Part shown: positions 22,627 through 34,104 of the stretch, piece by piece
How the letters are laid out: the number at the start of each line of letters is the position of its first letter
Numbering within the stretch: the stretch's first letter is position 1
From: Axinella damicornis
Lineage: Eukaryota > Porifera > Demospongiae > Axinellida > Axinellidae
Assembly (NCBI GenBank): GCA_963931865.1
Contig: OZ007512.1
Coordinates: 7,434,208 to 7,498,207, forward strand
DNA: 64,000 bases
Direction: 5' to 3'
The notes under the pieces: model-generated
What the model was told of the DNA's origin: nothing
Seen by the model: the letters and a program-made list of their open reading frames with translations, nothing else
Databases searched by the model: none
Made by a program: the position numbers and the translations under genes

Positions 22627-23113
22627 CTCTTTAGGGCCCAAATTTCTTTCTCTGTCATTTTCAGTCTATAGAACACTTCAACATACCCTAATTTCTGTTA
22701 CCTGGCTCAAAACTGCTCACACAGGTAATTTCAGCTATACTAAGCGTATACGTGACTTAACCACACCCACCAATTAACGGACTTGCAATCAAGCCTCCCG
22801 AGAAATGGCAACCTGCTGTAGCTGAAAAATGTGCGATGTAAATGTATGCTGGAAATGGAGGCCCTACAAAGCCAGACGGCTACTTTCTGACCCCATTTAT
22901 GCCAAAAACGATGGAAATGGCCCTCCCAGTGCCGACCAGGACCGCGGAGCCCAGACATGGCTATGCTGTTTGCACCCTCCGGGTGCACCCACCCACCTCC
23001 CCCTGTCCCGCCCTTTCTGCTCTCACAGAACCTATCTCCCAAGGACATTGCCGGAAGTCACATGATGAAGCTGAAAGTATTATGACGACATTTGGCCCTG
23101 AGGACCGTGGGGG
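22627..23113. mobile_element. CTCTTTAGGGCCC element, copy 1
   Basis: A 487-bp insertion absent from blocks B and C, flanked by CTAT on both sides (22623-22626 and 23114-23117). The left end is CTCTTTAGGGCCCA. The right end is degenerate (GGCCCTGAGGACCGTGGG). It carries no transposase. Confidence 0.75.
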
Positions 23114-23387
23114 CTATTTGTGTCAGACTGTGTCAAGTATAAGCTTGCAACCAAAATTAGCCACAGTTGGCTTCACAGGTATCAACGGCACAGACACATC
23201 CTCCAAGACACAGTATATTGGCTGTTAATGATATTCATGATCTACAAAATAAGCCAGATTACAGCCCTCGTCGCAGTCACGGTCAGGGTATGGTTGGAAA
23301 GAGGTTCAGTACTCAGTTCAGCTATAGCTTGCTTATCTCTGAACTTTTGTCCCACATTTCGGTTCTTTCTCTCGTCTCATTAATTAA

Positions 23388-23862
23388 CTCTTTAGGGCCC
23401 AAATTTCTTTCTCTAGGTCATTTTCAGTCTATAGAACACTTCAACATACCCTAATTTCTGTTCCCTGGCGTTGCTGGGCTCGAAACTGCTCACACAGGTA
23501 ATTTCAGCTATACTAAGTGTATACGTGACTTAACCACACCCACCAATTAACAGACTTGCAATCAAGCCTCCCGAGAAATGGCAACCCACTGTAGCTGAAA
23601 AACGTGCGATGTATGCTGGAAATAGAGGCCCTACAAAGCCAGACGGCTACTTTGTGACCCCATTTATGCCAAAAACGATGGAAATGGCCCTCCCAGTGCT
23701 GACCAGGACCTTACTACCGCAGAGCCCAGGCACGGCCATGCTGTTTACACCCTCCGGGTGCACCCACCCACCTCCCCTTGTCTCTCCCAAGGACATTGCC
23801 GGAAGTCACATGATGAAGCTGAAAGTATTATGACGACATTTGGCGCTATGGGCCCTAAAGGG
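23388..23862. mobile_element. CTCTTTAGGGCCC element, copy 2
   Basis: About 475 bp nearly identical to copy 1. Its right end, TGGGCCCTAAAGGG, mirrors the left end CTCTTTAGGGCCCA, and CTAT follows. The left flank is TTAA rather than CTAT, so copies 1 and 2 plus the 274-bp spacer probably reflect a tandem duplication or nested event. Confidence 0.75.
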
Positions 23863-24112
23863 CTATACACTAGCAGGACCCTACCTGATGGGCAGTAACT
23901 ATAGCAACGGAAACAACCAATCCGTCCCCCCCCCCATCAACAGACCTACACCCCACCTCCTTCAGCTCACCAGATGCATGGCACTGTGGCAAGCTATCAC
24001 ACTGCGGCAATCGCGAGCAGACACTCCACACAGCAACATAGAGTGACATGTACTACAGAACAGCAAGACAGACAGTGTAGTCAGTGGATTGCTACATGCA
24101 CTATAGTGCATG

Positions 24113-24185
24113 CTCAGGACAATAACATAGTGGCGCATGCTCAGGGCAATAACATAGTGGCGCATGCTCAGGGCAATGACATAGT
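24113..24185. repeat. 27-bp tandem repeat
   Basis: Units of AATAACATAGTGGCGCATGC plus CTCAGGGC, two and a half copies here. The second U unit, B and C carry fewer. Confidence 0.8.
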
Positions 24186-24280
24186 GTGACAATCGTATTG
24201 TAGACTCCTGCTTTGTTTGAAAGACTTTCAATTCTCTCACAGTTATGATATCATACAGGAGATTGAAAACTACATCAGGT

Positions 24281-24384
24281 TAGCCTCGTTCCCAGACTGA
24301 AACAACAGTAGCGTGAATCGCTCCCCGCACCACGATACAGGAAGCGATTCGCGCTGGGGTTGTTTGGGTCTGGGAACGAGACTA
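24281..24384. mobile_element. TAGCC-family MITE (GAAGCGATTCGCGCTGGGG subfamily)
   Basis: A 104-bp palindrome present in all U units (25905, 52996, 60634) at the same site. A related interior occurs at 43049. A lone right end (GGGACTAGGAACGAGGCTA) follows near 24705. Confidence 0.85.
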
Positions 24385-25603
24385 AAACCCATGCTGTTTT
24401 CGGTTGCACGAAGAACGTGGAAGGCCTGGTAGGACGTCAAGGGTAAAAGACAGTGGGTGTAACTGGGTCTCAGAACAGCAAGTAGAGCAAAGGTACCAGG
24501 TAACATACCACATGTATCTACATGTAGCTGGGGGGGGGGGGGGGGGGGGGGGGAGGGGCGACTGTCACACTCACCAAGCAATGAACGTGTAGATGGTTGA
24601 ATAGGATGCGAAATGTAGCGTCCTCATTCTGAAACTTTTGCCATTTGTTGATTACGTGATGCTCACATGAGGAAATGTACCAGGCCCTCCTTGGGCATAT
24701 GGGACTAGGAACGAGGCTAACATCAGGTACTACATTCACACCTTAGCTATTTCCTTGGGGAGGATAGGGAGGTGGGGAGGTAGGAAAACGTTCTTAGGTC
24801 ATCTAAGGTATGGAGTATGCACTAACTACGGAGTACACAAGATCGCAGTTCAATCTTTGACCTCACCTGTATTCTGCCACACCAACAGCCCACAGTTCTT
24901 GGCCCAGGTAGATTACCCCTCCCTCTCATGGTGCTGCCTTCGTAGCGGGGACAAATGATGTCATGCCCACACACCTGGTGTCAGATGAACAATTAGGATC
25001 AAAGGGTACCTGCTAATTATTGTAAGTCACATGACCTCAATGGCTTTGAAAACCACTTCATGATGGCAGTGATGTCACTTGATGTCATGCACAGTCCGCA
25101 TCCAGTGTTAACAAACTTTCCACACAGGGTAAACGCTATATATACTGTGTGGGCACCTCTAAATATCCATTTGCAACTGCACACAGCACTCAGTCATCCT
25201 AAGTACATTCATGACTCCAACCACATCCACTCACTACAAGTTGTTAAAACAACAGGACACAGGAATGCCCATCCCATCTACCAAGTCCCAAGGAGTTCTG
25301 CTTCTAATTTTGCCTATTATGCTATTCTCAGATGTTCACAAAAGAGGTAGCTACCTATCATGCTCAACATTATGCTATGTGTATACCACTGAATGGACTT
25401 CTGTGTGTTCTGCTCAACACCAAATGGGTAGGACACTTCAGCCTTTCCAGCAAAGAAACAGTGTCTCAAAGACATGGCTTTTCTAATTGTGCATTGCACA
25501 TGCAATTTCACAACGCAAACTATGACAAATTATGCCGGCATTATGCTTCACAGACAAATTTGCCTGTTATACCCAAAGCATATGCCATGGAATGTGTGCG
25601 TGC

Positions 25604-27295
25604 CTCACCAGATGCATGGCACTGTGGCAAGCTATCACACTGTGGCAATCGCGAGCAGACACTCACACAGCAACATAGAGTGACATGTACTACAGAACAG
25701 CAACACAGACAGAGACAGTGTAGTCAGTGGATTGCTACATGCACTATAGTGCATGCTCAGGACAATAACATAGTGGCGCATGCTCAGGGCAATGACATAG
25801 CGTGACAATCGTATTATAGACTCCTGCTTTGTTTAAAACACTTTCAATTATCTCACAGTTATGATATCTTGTGTGCATACAGGAGATTGAAAACTACATC
25901 AGGTTAGCCTCGTTCCCGACCGAAACAACCGTAGCGTGAATCGCTCCCCGCACTGCGATACTGGAAGCGATTTTCGCTGGGGTTGTTTGGGTCTGGGAAC
26001 GAGACTAAAACCCATGCTGTTTTCGGCCTGGTACGACATCAAGGGTAAAAAAGACAGTGGGTGTGCTGGGTCTCAGAACAGCAAGTAGAGCAAAGGTACC
26101 AGGTAACATACCACACGTATGTACATGTAGCTGGGGGGTGCGACTGTCACACTCACCGAGCAATGAACGTGTAGATGGTTGAATAGGATGCGAAATGTAG
26201 CATCCTCATTCTGAAAGTTTTGCCATTTGTTGATTACGTGATGCTCACATGAGGAAATGTACCAGGCCCTCCTTGGGCATATGGGACTAGGAACGAGGCT
26301 AACATCAGGTACTACATTCACACCTTAGCTATTTCCTTGGGGAGGATAGGGAGGTGGGGAGGTAGGAAAACGTTCTTAGGTCATCTAAGGTATGGAGTAT
26401 GCACTAACTACGGAGTACACAAGATCGCAGTTCAATCTTTGACCTCACCTGTATTCTGCCACACCAACAGCCCACAGTTCTTGGCCCAGGTAGATTACCC
26501 CTCCCTCTCATGGTGCTGCCTTCGTAGCTGGGGACAAATGATGTCATGCCCACACACCTGGTGTCAGATGAATGATTAGGATCAAAGGGTACATGTACCT
26601 GCTTCCCAGACCCACATGACCTCAATGAGAAGCAAGCTTTGAAAACCACTTCATGATGGCAGTGATGTCACTTGATGTCACGTTCATTCCATAACTATAG
26701 GCACAGTCCGCATCCAGTGTTAACAAGTTTTGCAGAAGCAGCAGCCAGGGTAAATGCTATACTGTCTCTAAATATCAATTTGGAACTGCACACAGCACTA
26801 AGTCATCCTACATGTAAGTACATTCATTTTTCCAACCACATCCACTCATGTTAAAACAACAAGACACTGGAATGCCCATCCCATCTACCAAGTCCCAAGG
26901 AATTCTGCTTCTAATTTTGCCTATTATGCTATTCTCAGATGTTCACAAAAGAAACACTTCGTTTTCCTACCTATCATGCTCAACATTATGCTGTGAGTAT
27001 ACCACTGAATGGACTTCCGTGTGTTCTGCTCAACACCAAATGGGTAGGACACTTCTGCCTTTCCAGCAAAGAAACAGAGTCTCAAAGACATCGCTTTTCT
27101 AACTGTGCATTGCACATGCAATTGCACAATGCAAACTATGACATCTGGACCAAATTATGGCGGCATTATGCTTCACAGACAAAATTAGCCTGTTATGCCC
27201 AAAGCATATGCCGCGGAATGTGCGCGTGCCTACCAAGGACCTTACCAGAAGCGACATCACTTGTAAGCTGAAAGTGTGATGACAGGATTTGAAGT
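25604..27295. repeat. U unit, second tandem copy
   Basis: Collinear with 23870-25603. Its right end (27233-27295) continues into sequence similar to the right end of the CTCTTTAGGGCCC element (AAGGACcTT..AGAAG..GCTGAAAG), suggesting that element took part in the duplication. Confidence 0.8.
25905..26007. mobile_element. TAGCC-family MITE in second U unit
   Basis: Duplicate of 24281-24384, carried along by the tandem duplication. One C is missing from the left end (TTCCCGACC). Confidence 0.85.
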
Positions 27296-27379
27296 AGGGT
27301 ACACCTTCCATCAAGTTACACAGTACATGTGATAGGATGAGAAACACTCTTGTGATGCACCACTGGCCACTTTCAATGC

Positions 27380-27480
27380 AGGCCCTTCCTCAATCCCTTC
27401 GTCTCTTCCTCAATCTCTTCGTCTCTTCCTCAATCTCTTCGTCTCTTCCTCACTTTCTCCCTCACCCCTCACTCACTTCC
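27380..27480. repeat. 18-bp pyrimidine-rich tandem repeat
   Basis: About four units of CTTCCTCAATCTCTTCGT. The flanking CTTTCTCCCTCACC..CTACCCAC stretch (27446-27510) recurs at 27653-27715 as a direct repeat. Confidence 0.85.
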
Positions 27481-27499
27481 TCTCCCTTGCCCACACTTC

Positions 27500-29192
27500 T
27501 ACCCACACAGTGTGTGTGTGAATGTGAGGGGAGGGAGAGGGAGGGAGGGGTGAGGTAGGGACAGAGTGAGGGATGAGCCAGAAGGACAACCATTATCCTC
27601 TGTCACATCCCCACTCGCTCACCCTCTCCCTTCCTCACTGTCTTCGTCTCTTCCTCACTTTCTCCCTCACCGCTCACTCACTCCCTCTCCCTTGCCCACA
27701 CTTCTACCCACGCAGTATTATCGACTAACTCTAGATCTCACTGTGCAGGCCTACGCTGGTGAGTTCAGTATGGGAACATCCATCACAAAGTACTCCAGTA
27801 GTGGAATGTGAGAGCCTGAAGGATGTGTGCAGAAAGCTAGGTGTGTACGGGGGGATTGGGGTAGAATTGTGTGGATGTGTGTGGGAGGGTGTATGGGGGA
27901 AAGGTGAGGGTGTGTGTGTGAGTGTGGTGAGAGGGGAGGGAGAGTAGGTGCAGGGGATCACAGGATGAGTAATATGAGTATGTGTAATTATAGGCCTGCA
28001 ACTGAGGAGAGCAGGTGGTAAATCCATACATAGTTTTTGGCCTATTGGAAGCAATTTGGGTTTGGTAGGGCAAAATCGGACATGTTCACTGCCGAAGGGG
28101 CGTAGAGGTGTGTAGCGCCGATCTGCCTTCATCGTAAGCGCGGTCATTTTTGTAGTTGCCTGGATGGGCTGTCATAGTACCTTTGTGCTTTGCTGTGGGG
28201 AGGGAGAGGAGGGAGAAGAGGTATGGGGGAACAGGAGGGGAGGAGAGGAGGAATATACCAGTATGTGTACATGTACATGTGTGTGTGTGACGTTTTACAT
28301 CAAGGAGAGTGCACTACAACTTTCAGCTACTGCCATTGTCTGTACATTCGACTCATTCGAGATCAATTTTATGTTCAGTAACAGTGTGGCTATTATAGGT
28401 GCGATTGTTTACCTGATCCTCCTTGACATAGCGCAAAATAAATATTGCTCCAGGCCGACACCTCCTGGGACGTGACTACCCGTTGTTCCAAACCCTGCAT
28501 CACATCCATGATAGCCTGGGAACACATTAGCAACCTGTTGAAGAATTTGCATCCGATCATATTGGAGTCAATCTGTCAACATCATTTAGTGACTCTGAGA
28601 GCCTAGCTGTTGAATAGCAGCCTCATCCATGCACTTCTTTACTACGTACCTTTACCACTATAGCTAGCTAGTTCTCCCCCCTCTTCTCACACACTCTTTA
28701 CTTCTCTATACAAGGAGGCAATCCCCACAGTATCTGCCACCTCCCTCATCTCTTCCTCAGTCTACTTCTAAAGAGTAATGTGAAAGTGCCATGCGGTGAA
28801 GCAGCACTGTAGCTAGCTATAGCATATCTCTGGGCAGGGCACCATACCGTATTCACACTTTCACAGATGTGAGGTTCTCAATGTAATTATATTATGTGGG
28901 TGTTGAGAACACAGAAAGCAAGAAAGATAAAGGGACGTACACTAGCACATGTTCTCAAGTCATGATAGACACGTTACAGCTGACATCATCATTTCGAGAA
29001 TACGGACGGGTACACCAACACAGCAGCTATTTTGCATATTTGGGGATAGCAGCTTCTAAAGCAATCTCAGTGAATATCACAATGCTTCCAGTATGTGTTG
29101 AATCGAATGAAATGTATCAATAATGCTTGAAGGTCAGTGCCTATGCAGGTGCATGATGGTCACTAGCTCAATGTTGGTGCAAGCTCGCATGG
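27500..29192. other. Unassigned accessory DNA with one possible short exon
   Basis: A possible plus-strand exon at 27716-27760 lies between CACGCAG and GTGAGT (YYRLTLDLTVQAYAG). It is too short to identify. GT/GA-rich low-complexity tracts fill 27840-27960 and 28195-28290. No domain is recognised. Confidence 0.25.
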
Positions 29193-29440
29193 TGCCTCGT
29201 TCCCAGGCTCCCCCTTGCACTGGCAAGGACGAAAAATACTTTTCACGCATGGGGAAGCCTGAGAATGAGGCTTTGTCTACGTAGGTGCATGCTGGTCGGT
29301 TGGCCTTGGTAGGTACATGCTGGTCAATAGCCCTATGTAGTGTACATGTTGGTCATGCACTAGCCTCGAACCCAGGCGCGGAGGGGGAAAAAGTGCCTGG
29401 TCACTAGCACTATACGTAGGTGCATGCTGGTCAGTCGGTG
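29140..29440. repeat. Degenerate TAGGTGCATGCTGGTCA minisatellite
   Basis: Five or six loosely spaced units (29142, 29282, 29309, 29338, 29416). MITE pieces are inserted between them (29193-29273 and about 29361-29397). Confidence 0.6.
29193..29273. mobile_element. TAGCC-family MITE (GGCTCCCCC subfamily)
   Basis: An 81-bp palindrome with degenerate ends (GCCTCGTTCCCAGGC and AGCCTGAGAATGAGGC). It sits inside a degenerate minisatellite of TAGGTGCATGCTGGTCA units (29140-29440). Confidence 0.75.
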
Positions 29441-30167
29441 TAACAGGGTCACCGGCAGTTTAGCAGCGAGGCTACGTGGTCACAGGCAGCCTTTGGACGG
29501 TCACATGCTGTGACCCCAGTTGCAGCTCTAAGTACGGTGCGTATTGGAATCACCACCACTTGTAGAAACTATTGGGTGTGCATAGCTACAGGATTGGCTC
29601 AAAAAAATTTGCATGTACTCACAAGATAGTCTTGGAACCAGACCCTTCAAGCGGGGGAGGAGGAAGTGTCTGGGTTCGTGCCTACATTGGATATGTCCTC
29701 ATGATTATGTGTGGTAATTAGCGATCAACTGCGATACCACACGTACAACCACAGTCGACCTGCTCGTTGCTCTCCTCGACTTTTGTCTGACACTCGCAGG
29801 TAACACGGTACAGCACAGTGATTAGCCGTGTCTAGTCACTGGCGACACTGCAAGCCTGGAGAAAGAAATCATTTCCCTGACGTCATTCGTAATCAACGCT
29901 TTTGATTCATAAGGTCAGCATTCGGACCTGGGGACAATGTAAGATGGAGCCCAGAGGCCCCAGATCCTTTCTCCTCCCGGTCTGGTTCCGAGACTACTCA
30001 CAAGATCTGTTGTTGATAACCACAGATAATGGCCCCTGACGATAATTTACCGGCGTGAACATCTGCCCTCTGACTACACGTACATTATCCCCTTCGACAC
30101 CAAAGGCAAAGTAAAAGGAGGGAGGACATTGTGACCCCGCCCCCTTTAAATAACGGAGTGCTAGTAC
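29440..30167. other. MITE remnants and unassigned DNA
   Basis: Remnants with TAGTCTTGGAACCAGACCC (29621) and GTCTGGTTCCGAGACTA (29979) look like old MITE ends. The GGTCACAGGCAG..TTTGGA stretch near 29478 recurs near 38143. No gene is seen. Confidence 0.4.
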
Positions 30168-30277
30168 CTGAAAATGACGATTTCTTGCGGGGTTTCATCA
30201 ACGACAGTAGGACTGTATTGACCAGCCACGATGTAGTCTGAGGCCTCCGGCTCTCCAGCTTGCTCATGTAGCTCAGC
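30168..30277 (-). CDS. Possible exon of an unrecognised minus-strand gene
   Basis: The minus strand is open with protein-like text (GEPEASDYIVAGQYSPTVVD then EIVIF). It ends at a good donor (TTTTCAG/GTACTAG) and starts near an acceptor (ACGTAG). The family is not recognised. It lies downstream of the FLYWCH fragment on the same strand and may belong to that unit. Confidence 0.3.
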
Positions 30278-30466
30278 TACGTGACGTGTACTTGCTATGG
30301 CATTGTCTGGTTCCCTGACCAAACGGCACTAAGCACAAGTAGAAGAGATCCAAATGATGTCATCGTGATGTATGTAATGATGTAATGTATATTGTATGTA
30401 ATTATTGCATGTGTAGTCTGCTTCTTCGGGAATGATACAGGAGGACTTGCCTCATTATCCACAGGG

Positions 30467-30703
30467 TTAGTGGCTATGTCCATTGTCCACTAGTGTATCA
30501 GTGTTGACGCTAGGAATGGGAGTCACCTCTCGAGCTCGCCGCTGCAATTCATGCTTTACTCTCTCCACTTGAGTTCCAACCGGTTCCACAGGATGATTGT
30601 GACCGTTGGTCTGCCGTACGACTTCATTTCCGACTCTAGCTGGCAAACCCTCACTGCACATCTCACTTCTCCCCATTCGCCATCTTGTGGTTATGGGTGA
30701 CAC
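30467..30703 (-). pseudogene. FLYWCH-type zinc-finger fragment
   Basis: The text WRMGRSEMC, then NGHNHPVEPVGTQVE and RVKHELQRRARE resembles the second half of a FLYWCH domain: R-C, then H-N-H-P zinc ligands and a basic helix. Such domains occur in MULE-type transposases and host DNA-binding proteins. The FLYW strand is missing, and the frame shifts into NPVDNEASPPVSFPKK (30483-30420). No transposase core is seen nearby. Confidence 0.5.
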
Positions 30704-30925
30704 TGACTTGCACCCCTGTCAGATGAGAGCTTCGTCCACTTTGTGTTGTGATGATGTCCATGATGATACTGATGTGTGTGATTATGCACCACCTCACTAT
30801 CCACGGAACTCAATACCTGACAAGATCGATCTCTCTGGTACAACCTTAGTGTTAGTCTTGGACATCATTCGGATCTGCTGTCTTCGTCGACTTGACCTCG
30901 CATGTATGTATGTTGCATGTTGTGT

Positions 30926-31420
30926 AGCAAGTTGCGCTTCGACCTCTAATAGCCCCGCCCTCTTTTGACGTGCACCGCGAGCGTGGTTTCGTTCCGGATC
31001 CGTTCCAGTATCAAACATTCACCGAGACAAGACACTGTTTAATACTAGGACTTCTGTCTGCCGTCGCATTGCCCGCTTTGCTTGTGAAGTTGGACAGCAG
31101 TCAAGAATTGTAAGGTATTACTTATTGTTTTGGGGGGTGGGGCACAATTTGCTGACTGGGCTTCCCATGCAGTCAGTGCTTACTGTAACCTATTCCTATT
31201 TTGGTGAATTTTAAATGTTTGTGAGGGGTCTATGCCTCCAGTAATTCAATTCCACTGGCCTTGACTGGTATATATGGCCGAAATATTCGTGTCTAGAGGT
31301 AGCCTCGTACCCAGTCCCACGCCCAGCTTTTCGTCGCTGCTTAGTACCGTACTAAGCAGCGACGAAAAGCTGGACGTGGGACTGGGTACGAGGCTAGTCT
31401 AGAGGTGCATGAGGACCTTG
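30926..31420. repeat. Dispersed repeat, copy 1 (interrupted by MITE)
   Basis: Shares GACCTCTAATAGCCCCGCCC, the GTTCCAGTAT block and a TTTTGGGGGGTGGG tract with 40596-40920. A MITE (31300-31396) is inserted in this copy only; its 8-bp duplicated target marks the event. Confidence 0.65.
31300..31396. mobile_element. TAGCC-family MITE, near-perfect palindrome
   Basis: A 97-bp palindrome with almost fully matched arms (AGCTTTTCGTCGCTGCTTAG mirrored). The 8-bp duplication GTCTAGAG lies at 31291-31298 and 31397-31404. It is the freshest-looking copy in the window. Confidence 0.9.
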
Positions 31421-31802
31421 TCTCCAAGGGGGATTAAGACTCCATGGTGTTTTTGATATTCATTGACCCCACTCAGGGTCTCAAGAAAACATGCAAATTG
31501 GTGGTGTAAGGTGTGCCATTCGTCAGAGTTTAGGGAAATGCTGGGCAACATCCGGCTGACATCCACCTTTGACCTTCAATTCCTGGGGTTGTGGGGGTCA
31601 TGAATATCATTAACAGTATTGCCAGAGGGGTCTCTCCATGTGTGCGAGCCCCACCAAGTCTGGCCGCTGAGGAGTGAATGCTGTGGGAGAGGAGTACCTA
31701 CGAAGGAGGTGTGCGCTGAATGCATGAAAATGTGTTGTCTTGGTGGGAAGAGTTTGGTAGTTAAAGGGTTAACGTGAGCTATGGGCTGCATGTCAGGTTG
31801 TA

Positions 31803-31992
31803 ATGATGTGCCACACCTGTGATGGTCTGGTGCACGAAAGTAGCTGTGATGCGTGCAGATGTCTCATCCCACTCAAAATCCATCCCAGCACTGGTCTCGG
31901 TGTCCCCTCTGGTCTGGGGAGGATGGTGGTGGGTATGATTCTACTGTTGTTGGTCCTCAGTGGGGACGTGGAAAGGAACCCAGGACCTGTTG
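31803..31992 (+). CDS. Exon with a 2A-like ribosome-skipping motif
   Basis: A 63-codon frame from ATG 31803 to a good donor (TTG/GTGAGT). Residues 3-20 are cysteine-rich (CHTCDGLVHESSCDACRC), perhaps a PHD/zinc-knuckle piece. Residues 42-54 are hydrophobic (VVGMILLLLVLSG), directly followed by DVERNPGP at residues 55-62 (31965-31988). D-V-E-x-N-P-G-P after a leucine-rich run is the 2A signature, which makes ribosomes release the upstream chain before the last Pro. In metazoans such motifs are known from non-LTR retrotransposons and from N-termini of some NLR genes. Which of the two this is cannot be told here: no reverse transcriptase or NACHT follows directly. Confidence 0.5.
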
Positions 31993-32053
31993 GTGAGTTT
32001 CTGGTTTATTGTAGTGTTGTGTACACTAAAGCTCCCTCTAAGGAGGTCATAAT

Positions 32054-32655
32054 GCAAGGCCGTAGGAGTAGGGGCGGCTGGGGAGGCTTCAGCCGCCCCA
32101 CTTTTTCAGCCCCCAAAGTTTGGCCACGCCCATCTATTAAAGCTTACCTGGGCAGTTTATAGCTTGACTCCAGCACTTTGTGCTCAGCCTTTTGTTCTCA
32201 TCTTTGCCAATGAAGATAGCGATACATAGACATTTGAAAGCAGCAACATGGTAAGTTTTATATCACAGCTAGAGCTAGCTAGACTTCAGATCTGGTCACG
32301 TTGCAGCTACAGCGACCTTTGACCTAACTAGTAGCGCTATCGCGCTGCGCTGGGGACGAGTATCGGGCTCACGGGTCCGGGTGTTTCACTTGAATAATTT
32401 AGTTTTTACGTCTCTGTGCAGCATCGATCCTGAAACTCGTGTTGCTACTCGTACATCTGGAACTTGCAGTGGAAAGCACGAAAGTGCCACGAGAGCCCAT
32501 CCTGACAACTGAAAAATGAAGGCGAAAATTTTTTTCCGCGCTTCCCGCGGACTGATCAGCACTACGCGCCTCTATGCTCTGCCTTCGCCAGCTATTAGCC
32601 CCCCCCCCCCCCCCCCCCCCTTTCACAAATCATGTATCCGCCCCTGCAGGGCCTC
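32054..32655. mobile_element. Non-autonomous element with GTAGGAGTAGGGGCGG-type ends
   Basis: The left end GCCGTAGGAGTAGGGGCGG pairs imperfectly with the right end CCGCCCCTGCAGGGCC. The interior (32464-32590) recurs at 42603-42715. A C-homopolymer (32599-32620) lies near the right end. No transposase. Confidence 0.55.
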
Positions 32656-33890
32656 CCCACCACTCCCACCTTCCTATAGCGGCCCTGTAATGTGACCAAG
32701 GTCAAACATGTCTGAGTAATGTCTCATTCCTGTCTGAGTGATGTCTCATTCCCAGACCCGATGCAGAGGCCAAAGGCTGAGGTGGAAGTGCACTGTGTAG
32801 GATGTCTAACATGATTATAGCTATGCATTATCCTTGTTAATGGCATGTGTGCATATCAGCAGAGTAGTCACTGACTGGTGATGGCTGTGTACCAGACATA
32901 TCAGCAGATTGTGTGACAACATTGTGCAGGACCACCAACAGAAGTAAGAGGATTCTCCTGACTTTGAGTGCGAGCCTCTCATGCAGTAGCATTTCCAATA
33001 CATGCACATAGGAATGCAGTTGTTTTAACTAGGCAATTTCAAGTGCACCTGCATTCTGGGTGCACGCACAGTACACTTCCGCCCGAGCCTATTGCCCTGA
33101 CCTCATTTGAGGTCTGGTTCCAAAACTAGTGAGCAGTGACCCCTCAGTGAGTTGTGGGTCAGTACAGATCAGCTAACGGCTTTGTGACTAATATCCCCTC
33201 ATACCCAGGCATTCTCACCCCGGCATTTGTCGCTTGCAGTACTAATGCAACAATGCTGGGATGAGAAGGCCTGGTACAATGCATTACATCATGCATACGG
33301 TACCAGGCCATTCTACACTCACTGGTTATTAAAATTATAGTGTATCACTCCTCCACTGAATTAACATCTTCCAGACTCCCTCCCTTAAGGTTACGATGTT
33401 TGATTTTTAGCTGGTAACTTTGCCGCTGAAACAAGTTGCATTCCAACACACTACATGAACAGAAAGTAAATGCTCCAAGGAATTTGTACCTAGGCACTAG
33501 ACTGACTGCTCAGGTATACTTTTACGTCAAATTTCTGAGAGGCAGACAGGATGATTTACTATGACCCAGGATGAAAGTGGAGAAAGCGACTGGTCTCCAT
33601 TGTTCATGTTATCGCAGGGACTTATGTACTCCACATTTGAATGTGATTGAAGAGCAAAGAGCCATTGAGCCTTTTTACAAAGGTTTTGTGTGGGCATGAC
33701 CAGTTCCTACCTGAGAGTTGACAGTCAGGGAAGTGTGCTGCTGGTTGGGACTCATGGTTAAACGTTACACTCTCAACCATGGACCACAGCAGTGTCATTT
33801 CATCTTCCCTTCTATGAATTATGCTCATGACTGAATAGTGAGAACCCCCCTCCCACCCCCTGCCCCGACACACCCTCTATTTACTAAGCA
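32656..33890. other. Mostly unassigned, with one MITE relic
   Basis: No gene recognised. A degenerate MITE lies at 33193-33277 (ATACCCAGGCATTCTCACC..GGCCTGGTAC). A short direct repeat (TGTCTGAGTAATGTCTCATTCC) stands at about 32709 and 32732. Confidence 0.4.
33193..33277. mobile_element. TAGCC-family MITE relic
   Basis: The arms (CATTCTCACCCCGGCATTTGTC against CAATGCTGGGATGAGAAGG) still pair, but the terminal TAGCC is eroded. Same subfamily as 63661. Confidence 0.55.
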
Positions 33891-34104
33891 TGTGTTGCTT
33901 CCTGTTCCTGGAGTGTATTCTTACATGTTAGGTTGTCTCATCATTACACTTGACATACCAGATGCTTATGAATTCACTCAGAGTCATGGCAACCAGTTTA
34001 TCCATAAGTGGATGTCCATTTCTATATACCTCAACAGTTTGATACTACCATGCGCTTTGCATTAACACTACATGCTAACACATTACTTGTATCGATCCCC
34101 TCAG

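Larger units (their letters stand above)
17945..24957. repeat. Segmental duplication block A
   Basis: Collinear with block B (47707-53587) and block C (54655-61407) in the same orientation. Order: TMA16-like exon 1, a MITE (18322), the 222-codon-frame region, zinc-finger exons around a GGGA repeat, a CGTAAGAAGCC-rich region, and the U unit. Block A differs by a transposon insertion at 22627 and by doubling of its right end. Confidence 0.9.
23870..25603. repeat. U unit, first tandem copy
   Basis: A direct duplication of the right part of block A with a period of about 1.63 kb. CACCAGATGCATGGCACTG occurs at about 23967 and 25607, and GATCAAAGGGTAC at about 24998 and 26581. Contains a 27-bp micro-repeat, a MITE and a poly-G run (24530-24553). 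No recognised gene. Confidence 0.85.

Noticed and set aside
27336..27811. Leucine/serine/proline frames over the pyrimidine-rich region
   Set aside because: The 18-bp and 75-bp repeats explain the open frames. Only a 45-nt splice-bounded piece is worth mention.
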